DNA of 64,000 nt from Chryseobacterium culicis (GTDB lineage Bacteria; Bacteroidota; Bacteroidia; Flavobacteriales; Weeksellaceae), in the NCBI RefSeq assembly GCF_002979755.1, contig NZ_PCPP01000003.1, positions 186,001 through 250,000 of the forward strand. Direction: 5' to 3'. Below are positions 50,700 to 59,577 of the stretch, one piece after another (the first letter of the stretch is position 1; each line of letters opens with the position of its first letter). Both the position numbers and the translations under genes were made by a program. The notes beneath the pieces were generated by a model. That model worked only from the letters and a program-made list of their open reading frames with translations. It was not told the origin of the DNA and did no database searches.

Positions 50700-51410
50700 A
50701 TGAAAACTAAACTTTACAGCTTAATGTTAGCATGTGCAGCGTTACCATTATTCTCACAAGTAGGTATCAATACAGCTACTCCATCTGCAACTTTAGATGT
50801 TAACGGAACTATGAAAGTTCGTGATACCCCTGCAGCTACAGCGCTACCCGGATATCAAGTTTTAGCAATTAACCAGGGAACTACTCAGGTTTACAGTGTG
50901 GATCCAGCGCTATTAATAGCAGCATCAGGAACTAATACTTCTGTATATGCAGCGAAAAAAACAACGGGCATCACTCTTCTGAGCGTAGGAGCTTTCCCAG
51001 CATCTTTCCAGCCTGTCAACTTTTTAGCAGCCGACCGAAACATTGGTAGCTCCTCTTTATTTACAGATGGCGACGGTGCTTATAACATCCCGTCAACCGG
51101 TGTATATGCTGTCGGATTTGCATTCAGATATGGAACAGGATTACAGGCATCCCTATTATCAGGAACTCCGGGAATCGGTATCGCAAGAACCAGAACAGGA
51201 GTATCAACAATAATAGACAGCCGTCCTTTCAGTGGTGTTAACCTTGCATTGGCAGTTAACTTAACACTTTCTGATTCCAGCATCCATTCTTTGTATTCAT
51301 TCCAGGCGGGTGACAAAGTATCATTCGGACTTACCGATGCCGGTGTTTTCACTGTAGGATTATTGGGATCCAGTATTGCATCATTCTACATTTACAAAGT
51401 ATCAAACTAG
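50700..51410 (+). CDS. Secreted protein with tail-fibre-like N-terminus and beta-rich (C1q-like) domain
   Basis: A 236-residue exported protein. ATG 50700 gives signal peptide MKTKLYSLMLACAALPLFSQ; an upstream TTG is less likely. The mature N-terminus VGINTATPSATLDVNGTMKV is the repeat found in many flavobacterial surface and tail-fibre-like proteins. The C-terminal 150 residues are beta-rich, with a jelly-roll look (YNIPSTGVYAVGFAFRYG; FQAGDKVSFGLTDAG). No function is known; likely surface or secreted. Flanked by its own promoter and terminator. Confidence 0.8.
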   Translation: MKTKLYSLMLACAALPLFSQVGINTATPSATLDVNGTMKVRDTPAATALPGYQVLAINQGTTQVYSVDPALLIAASGTNTSVYAAKKTTGITLLSVGAFPASFQPVNFLAADRNIGSSSLFTDGDGAYNIPSTGVYAVGFAFRYGTGLQASLLSGTPGIGIARTRTGVSTIIDSRPFSGVNLALAVNLTLSDSSIHSLYSFQAGDKVSFGLTDAGVFTVGLLGSSIASFYIYKVSN

Positions 51411-51439
51411 TAAAACATATTGTTAGTTATCTATACCAT

Positions 51440-51476
51440 TTAACCCATCGCTTATACCGCGATGGGTTAATTTTTT
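51440..51476 (+). terminator. Terminator of gene 50700
   Basis: TTAACCCATCG ... CGATGGGTTAA, an 11-bp perfect stem, followed by TTTTTT. Confidence 0.85.
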
Positions 51477-51500
51477 AAATGAGCATATCAAACATTTCTT

Positions 51501-51508
51501 TATATTTG
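51501..51508 (+). promoter_or_regulatory. -7 box (TATATTTG) of the DUF2339 gene
   Basis: Exact consensus, 15 bases before ATG 51524; it overlaps the longer possible frame and supports the shorter start. Confidence 0.6.
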
Positions 51509-51523
51509 ATAAAAACTAATGAA

Positions 51524-53743
51524 ATGAATGAATTTGTTGCTGTCATACTCCTTATAATCATCTTCATTATTTTCAACAACCTGAACACCAAAATCAGAAA
51601 GCTTGAAAAGGAGATCTCTGATCTTAATTATAAACTCAATAATACTCCTCCGGCTCAAACTGAAGCCGTTCATAAGAAAACACCAACGGAAGAAACTTTT
51701 ATACCACAGCAGGTTTATCATGAAGAGGCAAAACATCATGAAAATAGTGAAAAGACCTCAACACCAGTTCAAAAAGACTGGCATACTCCTGTTCTTGATT
51801 TTTTAAAACAAAATACCCTTACCATTATTGGTATTTTCACCCTCGTTCTTGGGATTGGTTATTTCGTGAAATACGCTATCGATAAAAATTGGATTGGAGA
51901 AACTGCAAGAGCTGGAATCGGTTTCTGTACCGGAGCAGGAATTATCATAACCGGACATTTTCTGAGAAAAAATTACCAAGCCTTCTCTTCCATCATTACA
52001 GGAGGCGGAATTGCCGTCTTATATTTTACAGCCACAATTGCCTTTCGTGAATATCATCTGTTTACCCAAAACACCGCCTTTGTCATAACCGCACTGATTA
52101 CCGCAGCCTCTATCATCTTATCCTATTATTATAAGAGTGAAGTATTGATTATCTTTTCCCTGATAGGTGGTTTTTCAGCTCCTCTGATGATCAGTACGGG
52201 ACAAAGCAATTATCTTTTCCTTTTTATTTATATTACTCTTTTAAACACCGGAATGCTGGCAGCCTCTTTTCTGAAGCACTGGAAAAGCGTGGGATGGACC
52301 GCTTATATTTTCACAACAGCCTATCTTTTCTTCTGGACCGATGAAAGTCCCGAACTTTTAAGCATTACTTTTTATCTGATCAGCTATGTGATTTTCTACA
52401 TTTTTGCCCTGCACGACTATTTCAGAAAAAATATACTTTCAACCTCTGATATTTTAATACTCGCGCTCTTAAATTTATCGAGTATTTTAGGACTGCTTTA
52501 TATTTTTGACACCCTAAAATATGAGCCTCCGATTATTTTCCCTCTTATTTTTACTGCTTTAAATTCTGTTCTTCTGTTTAGGGAATATACCCGCAAAAAC
52601 TTTGGAATTGCTTATTCTGTATTCGCAGGACTTGTTACCAGTCTTATAACCATTGCAATTGCCATTCAGTTTAAAACCCATCTCATCACCAGTATTTGGG
52701 CAATAGAAGCTACTCTCCTTCTTTTCATATGGAAAAAAACAGGTCATAAGATTTTCAAAATTTTCTTTTACATTCTGTTCCCATTAGTTATGATCGCCCA
52801 GCTTGTAACCTGGACAGAATATTTTGGGACAAAAGATTTCAATATTATATTCAATCCTCCGTTTATTACCAGTTCGTTTACCATAGTTTCCATCATGATT
52901 AATTTATATTTATTAAGGAATACGGCAAAAGAACTACAAGGGAAAGCCAATAATATTTTTGAAGATCTTATTACGATCATCAGCTACGGAGTTATTTATA
53001 TTACTTTCCTCCTTGAAATCACGTATCACATTTCGGAAATGCCGTGGTCAGCAATTACCAGCGTAGGACTTTTATTCAGTATTTATTATATTTTTATCTT
53101 ATTACTTTTCAGAAAACCCCTGAATATCAGAAATGACATTCAGACTCTTCTGATTTATCTGTTTTTTTTCCTGCTGATTATTAATACATCCGCTTCTACA
53201 CCGCCTGTTATCACCGCTATTTTAACAAAAAAATTACATATAAGTTTCTATTTTTTACATCTGATACAATGGATACCCTTTATCTATATAGGTTATAAAA
53301 TCATTCCTTCTTCTGCGTTTCACAAACAACAGATTTCATACTGGATACTGTCTTTAGCACTTATCATTTCTGTAAGTTGTGAACTGCACCATTCTTATAT
53401 TGTAATGGTTTCCCATAGTCTTACCCAGTCTTATGAAGCAAGTAAACATTTCAATATTCTTTATCTTCCTATTATATGGACAATTCTTGCCAGTATTTTT
53501 ATTTATAATGGTTTGAAAAAAAATATTCAGGAATATAACAAAATTGGTTTTGCACTGATAGGGCTCATGGTATTAAAGCTTTATGGTTACGATGTATGGC
53601 AAATGGACAATATTTCAAGAATCAGCGCATTTATTGTGCTCGGAATTATTTTACTATTGAGTTCTTTCACTTTCCAACGCCTGAAAAATATGATCAAAAA
53701 TATGATGGATAAAAAAGACAAAACCGAAGAAAGCACAGACTGA
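51524..53743 (+). CDS. DUF2339 polytopic membrane protein
   Basis: A 739-residue protein. One N-terminal membrane helix is followed by a coiled coil (NLNTKIRKLEKEISDLNYKL) and a polar linker to about residue 95. Some 20 or more membrane helices follow, starting WHTPVLDFLKQNTLTIIGIF, with FSLIGGFSAPLMISTGQ as the DUF2339 hallmark. A charged C-terminal tail ends the protein. The family is common in Bacteroidota; the role is unknown. Start ATG 51524 (MNEFVAVILLIIIFIIF) is preferred because of the promoter position. Confidence 0.88.
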   Translation: MNEFVAVILLIIIFIIFNNLNTKIRKLEKEISDLNYKLNNTPPAQTEAVHKKTPTEETFIPQQVYHEEAKHHENSEKTSTPVQKDWHTPVLDFLKQNTLTIIGIFTLVLGIGYFVKYAIDKNWIGETARAGIGFCTGAGIIITGHFLRKNYQAFSSIITGGGIAVLYFTATIAFREYHLFTQNTAFVITALITAASIILSYYYKSEVLIIFSLIGGFSAPLMISTGQSNYLFLFIYITLLNTGMLAASFLKHWKSVGWTAYIFTTAYLFFWTDESPELLSITFYLISYVIFYIFALHDYFRKNILSTSDILILALLNLSSILGLLYIFDTLKYEPPIIFPLIFTALNSVLLFREYTRKNFGIAYSVFAGLVTSLITIAIAIQFKTHLITSIWAIEATLLLFIWKKTGHKIFKIFFYILFPLVMIAQLVTWTEYFGTKDFNIIFNPPFITSSFTIVSIMINLYLLRNTAKELQGKANNIFEDLITIISYGVIYITFLLEITYHISEMPWSAITSVGLLFSIYYIFILLLFRKPLNIRNDIQTLLIYLFFFLLIINTSASTPPVITAILTKKLHISFYFLHLIQWIPFIYIGYKIIPSSAFHKQQISYWILSLALIISVSCELHHSYIVMVSHSLTQSYEASKHFNILYLPIIWTILASIFIYNGLKKNIQEYNKIGFALIGLMVLKLYGYDVWQMDNISRISAFIVLGIILLLSSFTFQRLKNMIKNMMDKKDKTEESTD

Positions 53744-53859
53744 TAATCAGGGTAAAAGTTTTTATTTCTAAATAAAATTTAAAACAATTCAAGATTTTAT
53801 TCAAATTTTATAAAAAATAACTATATTTATCACGTTTTTAACAGTTACATATTCTGATT

Positions 53860-54300
53860 ATGAAAAAATTACTCTATTCTTTTTTAATACTATCCTCCGC
53901 TACTTTATTTGCACAGCAAAAAAATCCTGCTGTGAAGTTTGCAGTGGCTGACAACGCTATTGGAACAGTAGAATTGTTCAATACAAGAAAGAACGTATTG
54001 CAGGTTTCAAAAGTATACAATACTCCGGCAAGCCTTCCGCAAAGTTTAAAAAAATACAGTTCTGTTTTTACAAAAGGGTTAACTGAATATAAATTCAAAA
54101 ACGGAGAAAATATATTTGACAGAATGCCATTATCTGACATCAATGTACAATATAAAATCCCGGCAAATAATCCTGTATTTATTGATGGGTATGAATTTAC
54201 AGACACAAGCACTGTAATTTATCCTGAAATCAAGAAAAGAACAGAAACAAAAGATTACAACGGTAAGAAAACATTATTTATTTACACTACCGAAAATTAA
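53860..54300 (+). CDS. Hypothetical secreted protein
   Basis: A 146-residue protein with a signal peptide (MKKLLYSFLILSSATLFAQ). The mature part is beta-rich and basic (KKYSSVFTKGLTEYKFKNGE; KRTETKDYNGKKTLFIYTTEN). No family recognised. It shares a bidirectional terminator with convergent rarA. Confidence 0.7.
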   Translation: MKKLLYSFLILSSATLFAQQKNPAVKFAVADNAIGTVELFNTRKNVLQVSKVYNTPASLPQSLKKYSSVFTKGLTEYKFKNGENIFDRMPLSDINVQYKIPANNPVFIDGYEFTDTSTVIYPEIKKRTETKDYNGKKTLFIYTTEN

Positions 54301-54307
54301 TATCATA

Positions 54308-54337
54308 AAAAAGGATGCTTACAACAGCATCCTTTTT
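54308..54337. terminator. Bidirectional terminator
   Basis: AAAAAGGATGC - ttacaaca - GCATCCTTTTT, a perfect 11-bp stem between convergent genes. Confidence 0.9.
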
Positions 54338-54340
54338 ATT

Positions 54341-55618
54341 TTAATATTTATTGTTCCACTTTTTCTTAAGTTCTTCATAAATTTTCTTTTCTGTAGAATT
54401 ATTACCAGGTTCATACAGTTTCACATTCCTGATTTCTTCCGGAAGGAAGTCCTGTTCTACAAAATTCCCTTCATAAGAATGGGCATATTTATATTCTTTA
54501 CCATAATCCAGATCTTTCATGAGTTTTGTTGGGGCATTCCTTAAATGAAGTGGCACAGGCAGATTTCCTGTTTGTTTCACTAAAGCCAGCGCTTCATTGA
54601 TAGCCATATATGCTGAATTACTTTTAGGAGAAACCGCCAGATATACAGCCGTTTCACTTAATATAATCCTTGCTTCAGGATTCCCGATTACATTAATCGC
54701 CTGAAAACAATTATTGGCAACCACCAAAGCGTTTGGGTTAGCCAGCCCTACATCCTCAGCAGCCAGAATAAGCATTCTTCTTGCAATAAACTTGATATCT
54801 TCCCCTCCGGCTATCATTCTCGCCAGCCAGTACACCGCTCCGTTCGGATCACCACCACGCATCGATTTGATAAAGGCTGAAATAATATCATAATGCTGCT
54901 CTCCGTTTTTATCATACAGCGCCATAGTCTCCTGAAGCACTTCAAGAACATCAGAATTAAGAATTTCCTTTGTATCAGAGTTTTTATATTGATTCAAAAC
55001 CAATTCTACAGAATTAATAAGTTTTCTGGCGTCCCCTCCGGAATATTGAATGAAAGCTTCTTTTTCAAGGATGGTAAAATCTGTTCCTTCATCTTTATTG
55101 TATCTTCCAAAAGCAATATCGATCAATTCTTCAAGTTTTTCGTAACTCAAAGCCTTTAAAATATACACCTGACTTCTTGAAAGCAAAGCCGAAACCACCT
55201 CAAAGCTTGGATTCTCTGTAGTGGCTCCAATCAAAACAATCCAGCCTTTTTCTACTGCATGCAGTAATGAATCCTGCTGAGACTTATTAAACCTGTGGAT
55301 CTCATCAATAAACAGAATCGGTGATTTTCCTGAAAACAGATTCTGCTTTTTGGCATCCTCAATCACATCACGTACCTCTTTCACCCCTGAAGAAACCGCA
55401 GACAGTTTATAGAATTTTCTCCCCGACTGCTCCGAAACAATTTCAGCCAGCGTAGTTTTCCCGGTGCCTGGAGGCCCCCAGAATATCAGTGAATTCAAGG
55501 TGTTGTTTTCAATCATTTTTCGGATTGTTCCCTTGTCTCCGGTAAGGTGCTCCTGCCCCAATACATCATTCAGGGTTTTGGGTCTTAATTTTTCAGCTAA
55601 TGGAATATTTTGGTTCAA
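54341..55618 (-). CDS. rarA: Replication-associated recombination protein A (AAA+ ATPase)
   Basis: A 425-residue AAA+ protein (MgsA/WRNIP1 family) that acts at stalled forks. It has Walker A GPPGTGKTTLAEIV, Walker B LFIDEIHRFNK, sensor segment ATTENPSFEVVSALLSRS, and the C-terminal tetramerisation domain with AFIKSMRGGDPNGAVYWLARM. The start is probably TTG 55618 (NQNIPLAEKLRPKTL); a second TTG at 55642 would add eight residues. A -7 box lies at 55675-55682. Confidence 0.95.
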   Translation of the reverse strand: MNQNIPLAEKLRPKTLNDVLGQEHLTGDKGTIRKMIENNTLNSLIFWGPPGTGKTTLAEIVSEQSGRKFYKLSAVSSGVKEVRDVIEDAKKQNLFSGKSPILFIDEIHRFNKSQQDSLLHAVEKGWIVLIGATTENPSFEVVSALLSRSQVYILKALSYEKLEELIDIAFGRYNKDEGTDFTILEKEAFIQYSGGDARKLINSVELVLNQYKNSDTKEILNSDVLEVLQETMALYDKNGEQHYDIISAFIKSMRGGDPNGAVYWLARMIAGGEDIKFIARRMLILAAEDVGLANPNALVVANNCFQAINVIGNPEARIILSETAVYLAVSPKSNSAYMAINEALALVKQTGNLPVPLHLRNAPTKLMKDLDYGKEYKYAHSYEGNFVEQDFLPEEIRNVKLYEPGNNSTEKKIYEELKKKWNNKY

Positions 55619-55674
55619 AGTAATTCTATTTTTTAAGATCAAAGTTCCGGATTTCTGATCTCCGAAACTTATAA

Positions 55675-55682
55675 CAAATTTA
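55675..55682 (-). promoter_or_regulatory. -7 box (TAAATTTG) of rarA
   Basis: Exact consensus on the minus strand; back-to-back with the yidD promoter. Confidence 0.6.
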
Positions 55683-55705
55683 AACTAATTTTCATTTTTT
55701 TACCC

Positions 55706-55713
55706 TATTTTTG
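55706..55713 (+). promoter_or_regulatory. -7 box (TATTTTTG) of yidD
   Basis: Exact consensus, 7 bases before the TTG start; the transcript would have almost no leader. Confidence 0.6.
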
Positions 55714-55720
55714 CATTGTT

Positions 55721-55972
55721 TTGAAACTTACATTCAATAAAATCATTACATTTCCACTGGTAATTTTGATCAAATTTTACCAATGGTTCATCTCGCCCTT
55801 ACTTCCCAAAAACTGCCGCTACGAACCTACCTGCTCTCACTATATGATTGAGTCGCTTCAGGTACATGGTGTCTTTAAAGGTTTCTGGCTGGGATTTAAA
55901 AGGATTTTAAGATGCCACCCATGGGGAGGAAGCGGTTATGACCCTGTTCCACCCAAACATAAATGTCAATAA
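55721..55972 (+). CDS. yidD: Membrane protein insertion efficiency factor YidD
   Basis: An 83-residue protein. The start is TTG 55721; no upstream ATG exists in the frame. It has an amphipathic N-terminal helix (FPLVILIKFYQWFISPLLP), the conserved NCRYEPTCSHYMIESLQ motif and the C-terminal KRILRCHPWGGSGYDPVP. It assists YidC-dependent membrane insertion at the inner face of the membrane. It precedes lgt by 24 bases, so the two envelope-biogenesis genes are probably co-transcribed. Confidence 0.95.
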   Translation: MKLTFNKIITFPLVILIKFYQWFISPLLPKNCRYEPTCSHYMIESLQVHGVFKGFWLGFKRILRCHPWGGSGYDPVPPKHKCQ

Positions 55973-55996
55973 TCAAACTATTAAATCAATAGAAAA

Positions 55997-57271
55997 ATGA
56001 ATACTATCTTTTTCAGAATCTATCTTGTGCTGTTTGCGTTTACAACGCAGCTTTTTTTTGCACAGGAATACCCTGGAGGTTTATCTGACGGAACTTTAGA
56101 TATCAATGGAAGCAATGTTCCTGTAAAAATCTATTCTACTACAGAAATGGGAGACCTTACGGCTTTTCCAGACAGAGAATCAGACAAGAACCAATCTTTT
56201 GTTGTGATCCTTAATGAATCCAATTTTGAACCTGCTTATTATAACTATGGTGCTTCCACTTTAGCGAAGTACAAAGATTCAAAGTACCAGTTTTTTGATA
56301 AAAATTTCAAACTTATTGATACTGCAGTTACCAAAGAAAACATTACCACTTTCAAGTATGCAGTAAAGTCAGTAAACCCCATCACTGATGCTGATAAAGT
56401 AGAACTTAAAACTTCATTTAAAATATGGGATCCTTCGAAAGGTATTCATATCGGATCATTTACTCTTCATTTTTATAGTTTAATGTTTGTATTTGCCTTT
56501 GGTTTCGGATATATTTTAATGACAAGAATCTTTAAGATTGATCATGTTAACCAAAAATACCTGGAACCTTTGTTCACATGGACATTAATCGGAACTATAC
56601 TTGGAGCAAGATTAGGACATGTTATCTTTTATCAGCCGGAATTATTTAAAGAGGATTTCTGGAGTGTATTTTTACCAATAAGCACAAAAAATGGTTTTAA
56701 ATTCACAGGGTTTTCAGGTCTGGCGAGCCATGGTGCAACAATCGCTTTGATTTTCACCACTCTATATTATTCATTTAAAATCATCAGAAAAAATCCATTC
56801 TGGGTATATGACAGATTGGGGATTGTAGTTGCTTTAGGAGGCGCATTTGTAAGAATGGGGAACTTTTTCAATTCTGAAATTGTAGGTAAACCTGCTGATC
56901 CAAATTCTCCGTTTGCTTTGCTTTTCCCACAACAGAGCAGTGAGTATGGGCTTACTGTACCACGTTATCCAAGCCAGTTATTTGAGGCGGTAGGATATGT
57001 TTTATTATTCATTTTATTATGGATACTTTACAGAAAAACAGATAAAAAATACCAACAGGGATGGTTATTCGGTCTGTTCTTTATCATTCTTTGGGCCATC
57101 AGATTCTTCGTTGAGTTCCTTAAAGAGCCACAAGGCGATGAATTCATCCAGATAGGTGGTCTTAATACAGGCCAGGTTCTTTCTATTCCATTTATGATTG
57201 CAGGAGTTGTCATTATGATTGTTTCGAAGAAATTTAAGATCACTCAGGCTGAAAACGAGAAGCCGGAATAA
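55997..57271 (+). CDS. lgt: Prolipoprotein diacylglyceryl transferase with N-terminal extension
   Basis: A 424-residue protein. Residues 145-415 are Lgt: a multi-helix inner-membrane enzyme that transfers diacylglycerol to the lipobox cysteine. Its active-site residues are visible: H245 (GLASHGATIAL), R286 and N289 (AFVRMGNFFNSEIVG), and R323 (VPRYPSQLFE). The first 145 residues are extra compared with E. coli Lgt: an apparent signal peptide (MNTIFFRIYLVLFAFTTQLF, FAQ) and a beta-rich, probably periplasmic domain. No frameshift is seen, so this is one continuous protein. The purpose of the extension is unknown. Confidence 0.93.
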   Translation: MNTIFFRIYLVLFAFTTQLFFAQEYPGGLSDGTLDINGSNVPVKIYSTTEMGDLTAFPDRESDKNQSFVVILNESNFEPAYYNYGASTLAKYKDSKYQFFDKNFKLIDTAVTKENITTFKYAVKSVNPITDADKVELKTSFKIWDPSKGIHIGSFTLHFYSLMFVFAFGFGYILMTRIFKIDHVNQKYLEPLFTWTLIGTILGARLGHVIFYQPELFKEDFWSVFLPISTKNGFKFTGFSGLASHGATIALIFTTLYYSFKIIRKNPFWVYDRLGIVVALGGAFVRMGNFFNSEIVGKPADPNSPFALLFPQQSSEYGLTVPRYPSQLFEAVGYVLLFILLWILYRKTDKKYQQGWLFGLFFIILWAIRFFVEFLKEPQGDEFIQIGGLNTGQVLSIPFMIAGVVIMIVSKKFKITQAENEKPE

Positions 57272-57295
57272 TCGTAAGCAAAAAGACCAACATAT

Positions 57296-57335
57296 AAAAA
57301 GGCAAATTTGTAGAAATACAGATTTGCCTTTTTTA
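57296..57335 (+). terminator. Terminator of the yidD-lgt unit
   Basis: AAAAAGGCAAATTTGTA - gaaa - TACAGATTTGCCTTTTTT, a 17-bp stem with one mismatch. Also suited to the convergent nnr gene. Confidence 0.9.
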
Positions 57336-57365
57336 ATATCTTAAAATTATTTCACTATTGTCTCA

Positions 57366-58883
57366 TTACAGGCTCTTCTCCACCTTTCTGTTCAGCTCTT
57401 CAAAAACATTCCCGAATTCATCAATGACATCTGTAGGCAGCATAGATTCTTTTGAATGTTTTTCAGAAGCAATATCCGCCGCTCTTCCATGCAGCCAAAC
57501 ACCCAGAATACAGGCTTGCTCCGGAGAATATCTCTGCGCTAAAAGCGAGGTCAGAATTCCGGTAAGAATGTCTCCACTTCCTCCTTTTGCAAGACCGGCA
57601 TTTCCCGTTATGTTATAAAATACATTTCCTTGTGGAGTAATGACTTGTGTGTGATGATCCTTTAATACAATATAAATATCCAGTTCCTTTGCTTTTTCCC
57701 TGGCTAATTCAAGCCTTTTAAAAGAATGATCTGTACTCCCAAAAAGCCTTTCAAACTCTTTCGGATGAGGAGTAATAATGGATTTCTTAGGAATTAATTC
57801 TAAATATTTTGGATCTTTTGAAAGGATATTCAAAGCATCAGCATCCAAAATCAAAGGTTGGGAATAGTTTTTCAGAAAACTCAGAAAGCTTTTTTCAGTA
57901 TCGGAATGAGTTCCCAGACCAGGCCCTATGCCACAGGTAAAATCCTTGTCAAATTCAAAATTTGTCATGACCTGCTCTCCTCCTTTTATAAACATGGCTT
58001 CAGGACATGAAATCTGTAAAATTTCGTAGCCGCACTCTGGAGCCAGCGTAAAAGTAAGTCCTGCCCCGGTTTTTAAAGCTGATTGTGTTGCCAACACTGC
58101 GGCACCTATTTTTCCATAGCTTCCGCCTATGATAACCGCCTTACCATAGCTGCCTTTATGGGAAAACTCCTGTCTCGGAATGAATATCGATCCTACCTGC
58201 TGATCATCAATAACTGAATATTCAGAATCAGTTGTATCAGCGTATATCTGACTTAAATCAATATCCAATACTTCTACTTTTCCGGTATACTTTCCAGTTT
58301 CCGGATGTAGAAAAGTGCGTTTCCAGCAGTGAAGGGTGAGCGTGTAATCGGCTTTCAGAATAACAGAATCATGGGTAAACATTTCATCAGCAGACAACCC
58401 GGAAGGAATATCAATGGATATTTTAATATTCTTTTTGGTATTCAACTGTTCAACTAGCGTTTTGTATTCTCCTTCCAACGGTCTGGACAATCCTGTTCCG
58501 AAAAGAGCATCAACAATAATTGTTTTATCATCAAAATTATAATATTCATTTTGATCAAACTTTCTGACTGAAATTCCTGACAAATCCCGGAGCCTTTTCA
58601 GATTAACAGAAGCATCTTCTGAAAATTTTATTTTAGAATCACTTATAAACACATCCACATCAAAACCTTTCAGATAAAGTATTCTTGCAACAGCCAATCC
58701 ATCCCCTCCATTATTTCCTTTGCCACAAAATACGGCCAGTTTTTTATGATTTTTACAATGTTCTGAGATCCAATGAGCCAAAACCATTGAAGCCCTTTCC
58801 ATTAATTGAATGGAAGAAACCGGCTCCTGAGAAATCGTAAACTGATCCCAGCTGCGTATCTGTTCTGCAGTGAAAACTTTCAT
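57366..58883 (-). CDS. nnr: Bifunctional NAD(P)H-hydrate epimerase / dehydratase
   Basis: A 505-residue metabolite-repair enzyme. The N-terminal YjeF epimerase domain has the NGGDGLAVARIL loop; the C-terminal ribokinase-like dehydratase domain shows KGSYGKAVIIGGSYGKIGAA, ILDADALNIL, ITPHPKEFERLFG and NAGLAKGGSGDILTGIL. It restores damaged NAD(P)HX to NAD(P)H. ATG 58883 is preferred; a TTG two codons upstream also exists. A TTGATTTG near-consensus box ends 3 bases before the ATG. Length and domain order match E. coli YjeF. Confidence 0.95.
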   Translation of the reverse strand: MKVFTAEQIRSWDQFTISQEPVSSIQLMERASMVLAHWISEHCKNHKKLAVFCGKGNNGGDGLAVARILYLKGFDVDVFISDSKIKFSEDASVNLKRLRDLSGISVRKFDQNEYYNFDDKTIIVDALFGTGLSRPLEGEYKTLVEQLNTKKNIKISIDIPSGLSADEMFTHDSVILKADYTLTLHCWKRTFLHPETGKYTGKVEVLDIDLSQIYADTTDSEYSVIDDQQVGSIFIPRQEFSHKGSYGKAVIIGGSYGKIGAAVLATQSALKTGAGLTFTLAPECGYEILQISCPEAMFIKGGEQVMTNFEFDKDFTCGIGPGLGTHSDTEKSFLSFLKNYSQPLILDADALNILSKDPKYLELIPKKSIITPHPKEFERLFGSTDHSFKRLELAREKAKELDIYIVLKDHHTQVITPQGNVFYNITGNAGLAKGGSGDILTGILTSLLAQRYSPEQACILGVWLHGRAADIASEKHSKESMLPTDVIDEFGNVFEELNRKVEKSL

Positions 58884-59091
58884 AGGCAAATCAACTTTTA
58901 AGCAAATTACAAAAGATTTTTCATTATGATATCACGTCATTAATAAAAATAAACAGTCATCACTAATGAAATAAAATATTGAAACAAAGTCAAAATATTC
59001 ATTAAAAACAGATCATAGGAATTCGGCATAAAATTCAATATTTTGGGAATAAAAAACTATAAAACGTAGTGTTCTTTACATTTTTTAATTA

Positions 59092-59099
59092 TATTTTTG
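59092..59099 (+). promoter_or_regulatory. -7 box (TATTTTTG) of mscL
   Basis: Exact consensus, 30 bases before the mscL ATG. Confidence 0.65.
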
Positions 59100-59129
59100 T
59101 GTATATACTAATTAAAAAAAATATAAATT

Positions 59130-59507
59130 ATGGGATTTGTAAAGGAATTTAAAGAGTTTGCCTTTAAGGGTAATGTTCTCGATCTTGCTGTCGGTGTGAT
59201 CATTGGGGCAGCATTTGGAAAAATTGTTTCGTCTTTGGTAGAAGATGTAATCACGCCTCTGATATTAAATCCGGCATTGAAAGCAGCCGGCGCAGAAAAC
59301 ATTGCAAAACTTACATGGAATGGTGTTGCTTACGGGAATTTCCTTTCAGCAGTCATCAGTTTTCTTTGTATTGCAATGGTTCTTTTCTGGATCATTAAAC
59401 TGGCTAATAAAGTAAACAAAAAAGATGCTCCGGCTCCTGCAGGACCTACGGAAGATCAAAAATTACTGACTGAGATCAGAGACTTATTGAAAAGTAAAAA
59501 TATATAA
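59130..59507 (+). CDS. mscL: Large-conductance mechanosensitive channel
   Basis: A 125-residue inner-membrane channel that opens under osmotic downshock. It starts GFVKEFKEFAFKGNVLDLAV with the gate helix GVIIGAAFGKIVSSLVEDVI, a periplasmic loop (NPALKAAGAENIAKLTWNGV), a second helix (FLSAVISFLCIAMVLFWII) and a C-terminal acidic-Lys helix. The length is normal. Monocistronic with its own terminator. Confidence 0.97.
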   Translation: MGFVKEFKEFAFKGNVLDLAVGVIIGAAFGKIVSSLVEDVITPLILNPALKAAGAENIAKLTWNGVAYGNFLSAVISFLCIAMVLFWIIKLANKVNKKDAPAPAGPTEDQKLLTEIRDLLKSKNI

Positions 59508-59531
59508 GCTGCATAAACAGTTTTACAATAA

Positions 59532-59557
59532 AAAAGCACCTCGATTGAGGTGCTTTT
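59532..59557. terminator. Bidirectional terminator between mscL and serA
   Basis: AAAAGCACCTC - gatt - GAGGTGCTTTT, a perfect 11-bp stem. Confidence 0.92.
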
Positions 59558-59577
59558 ATTATATTATATCATTCAAA

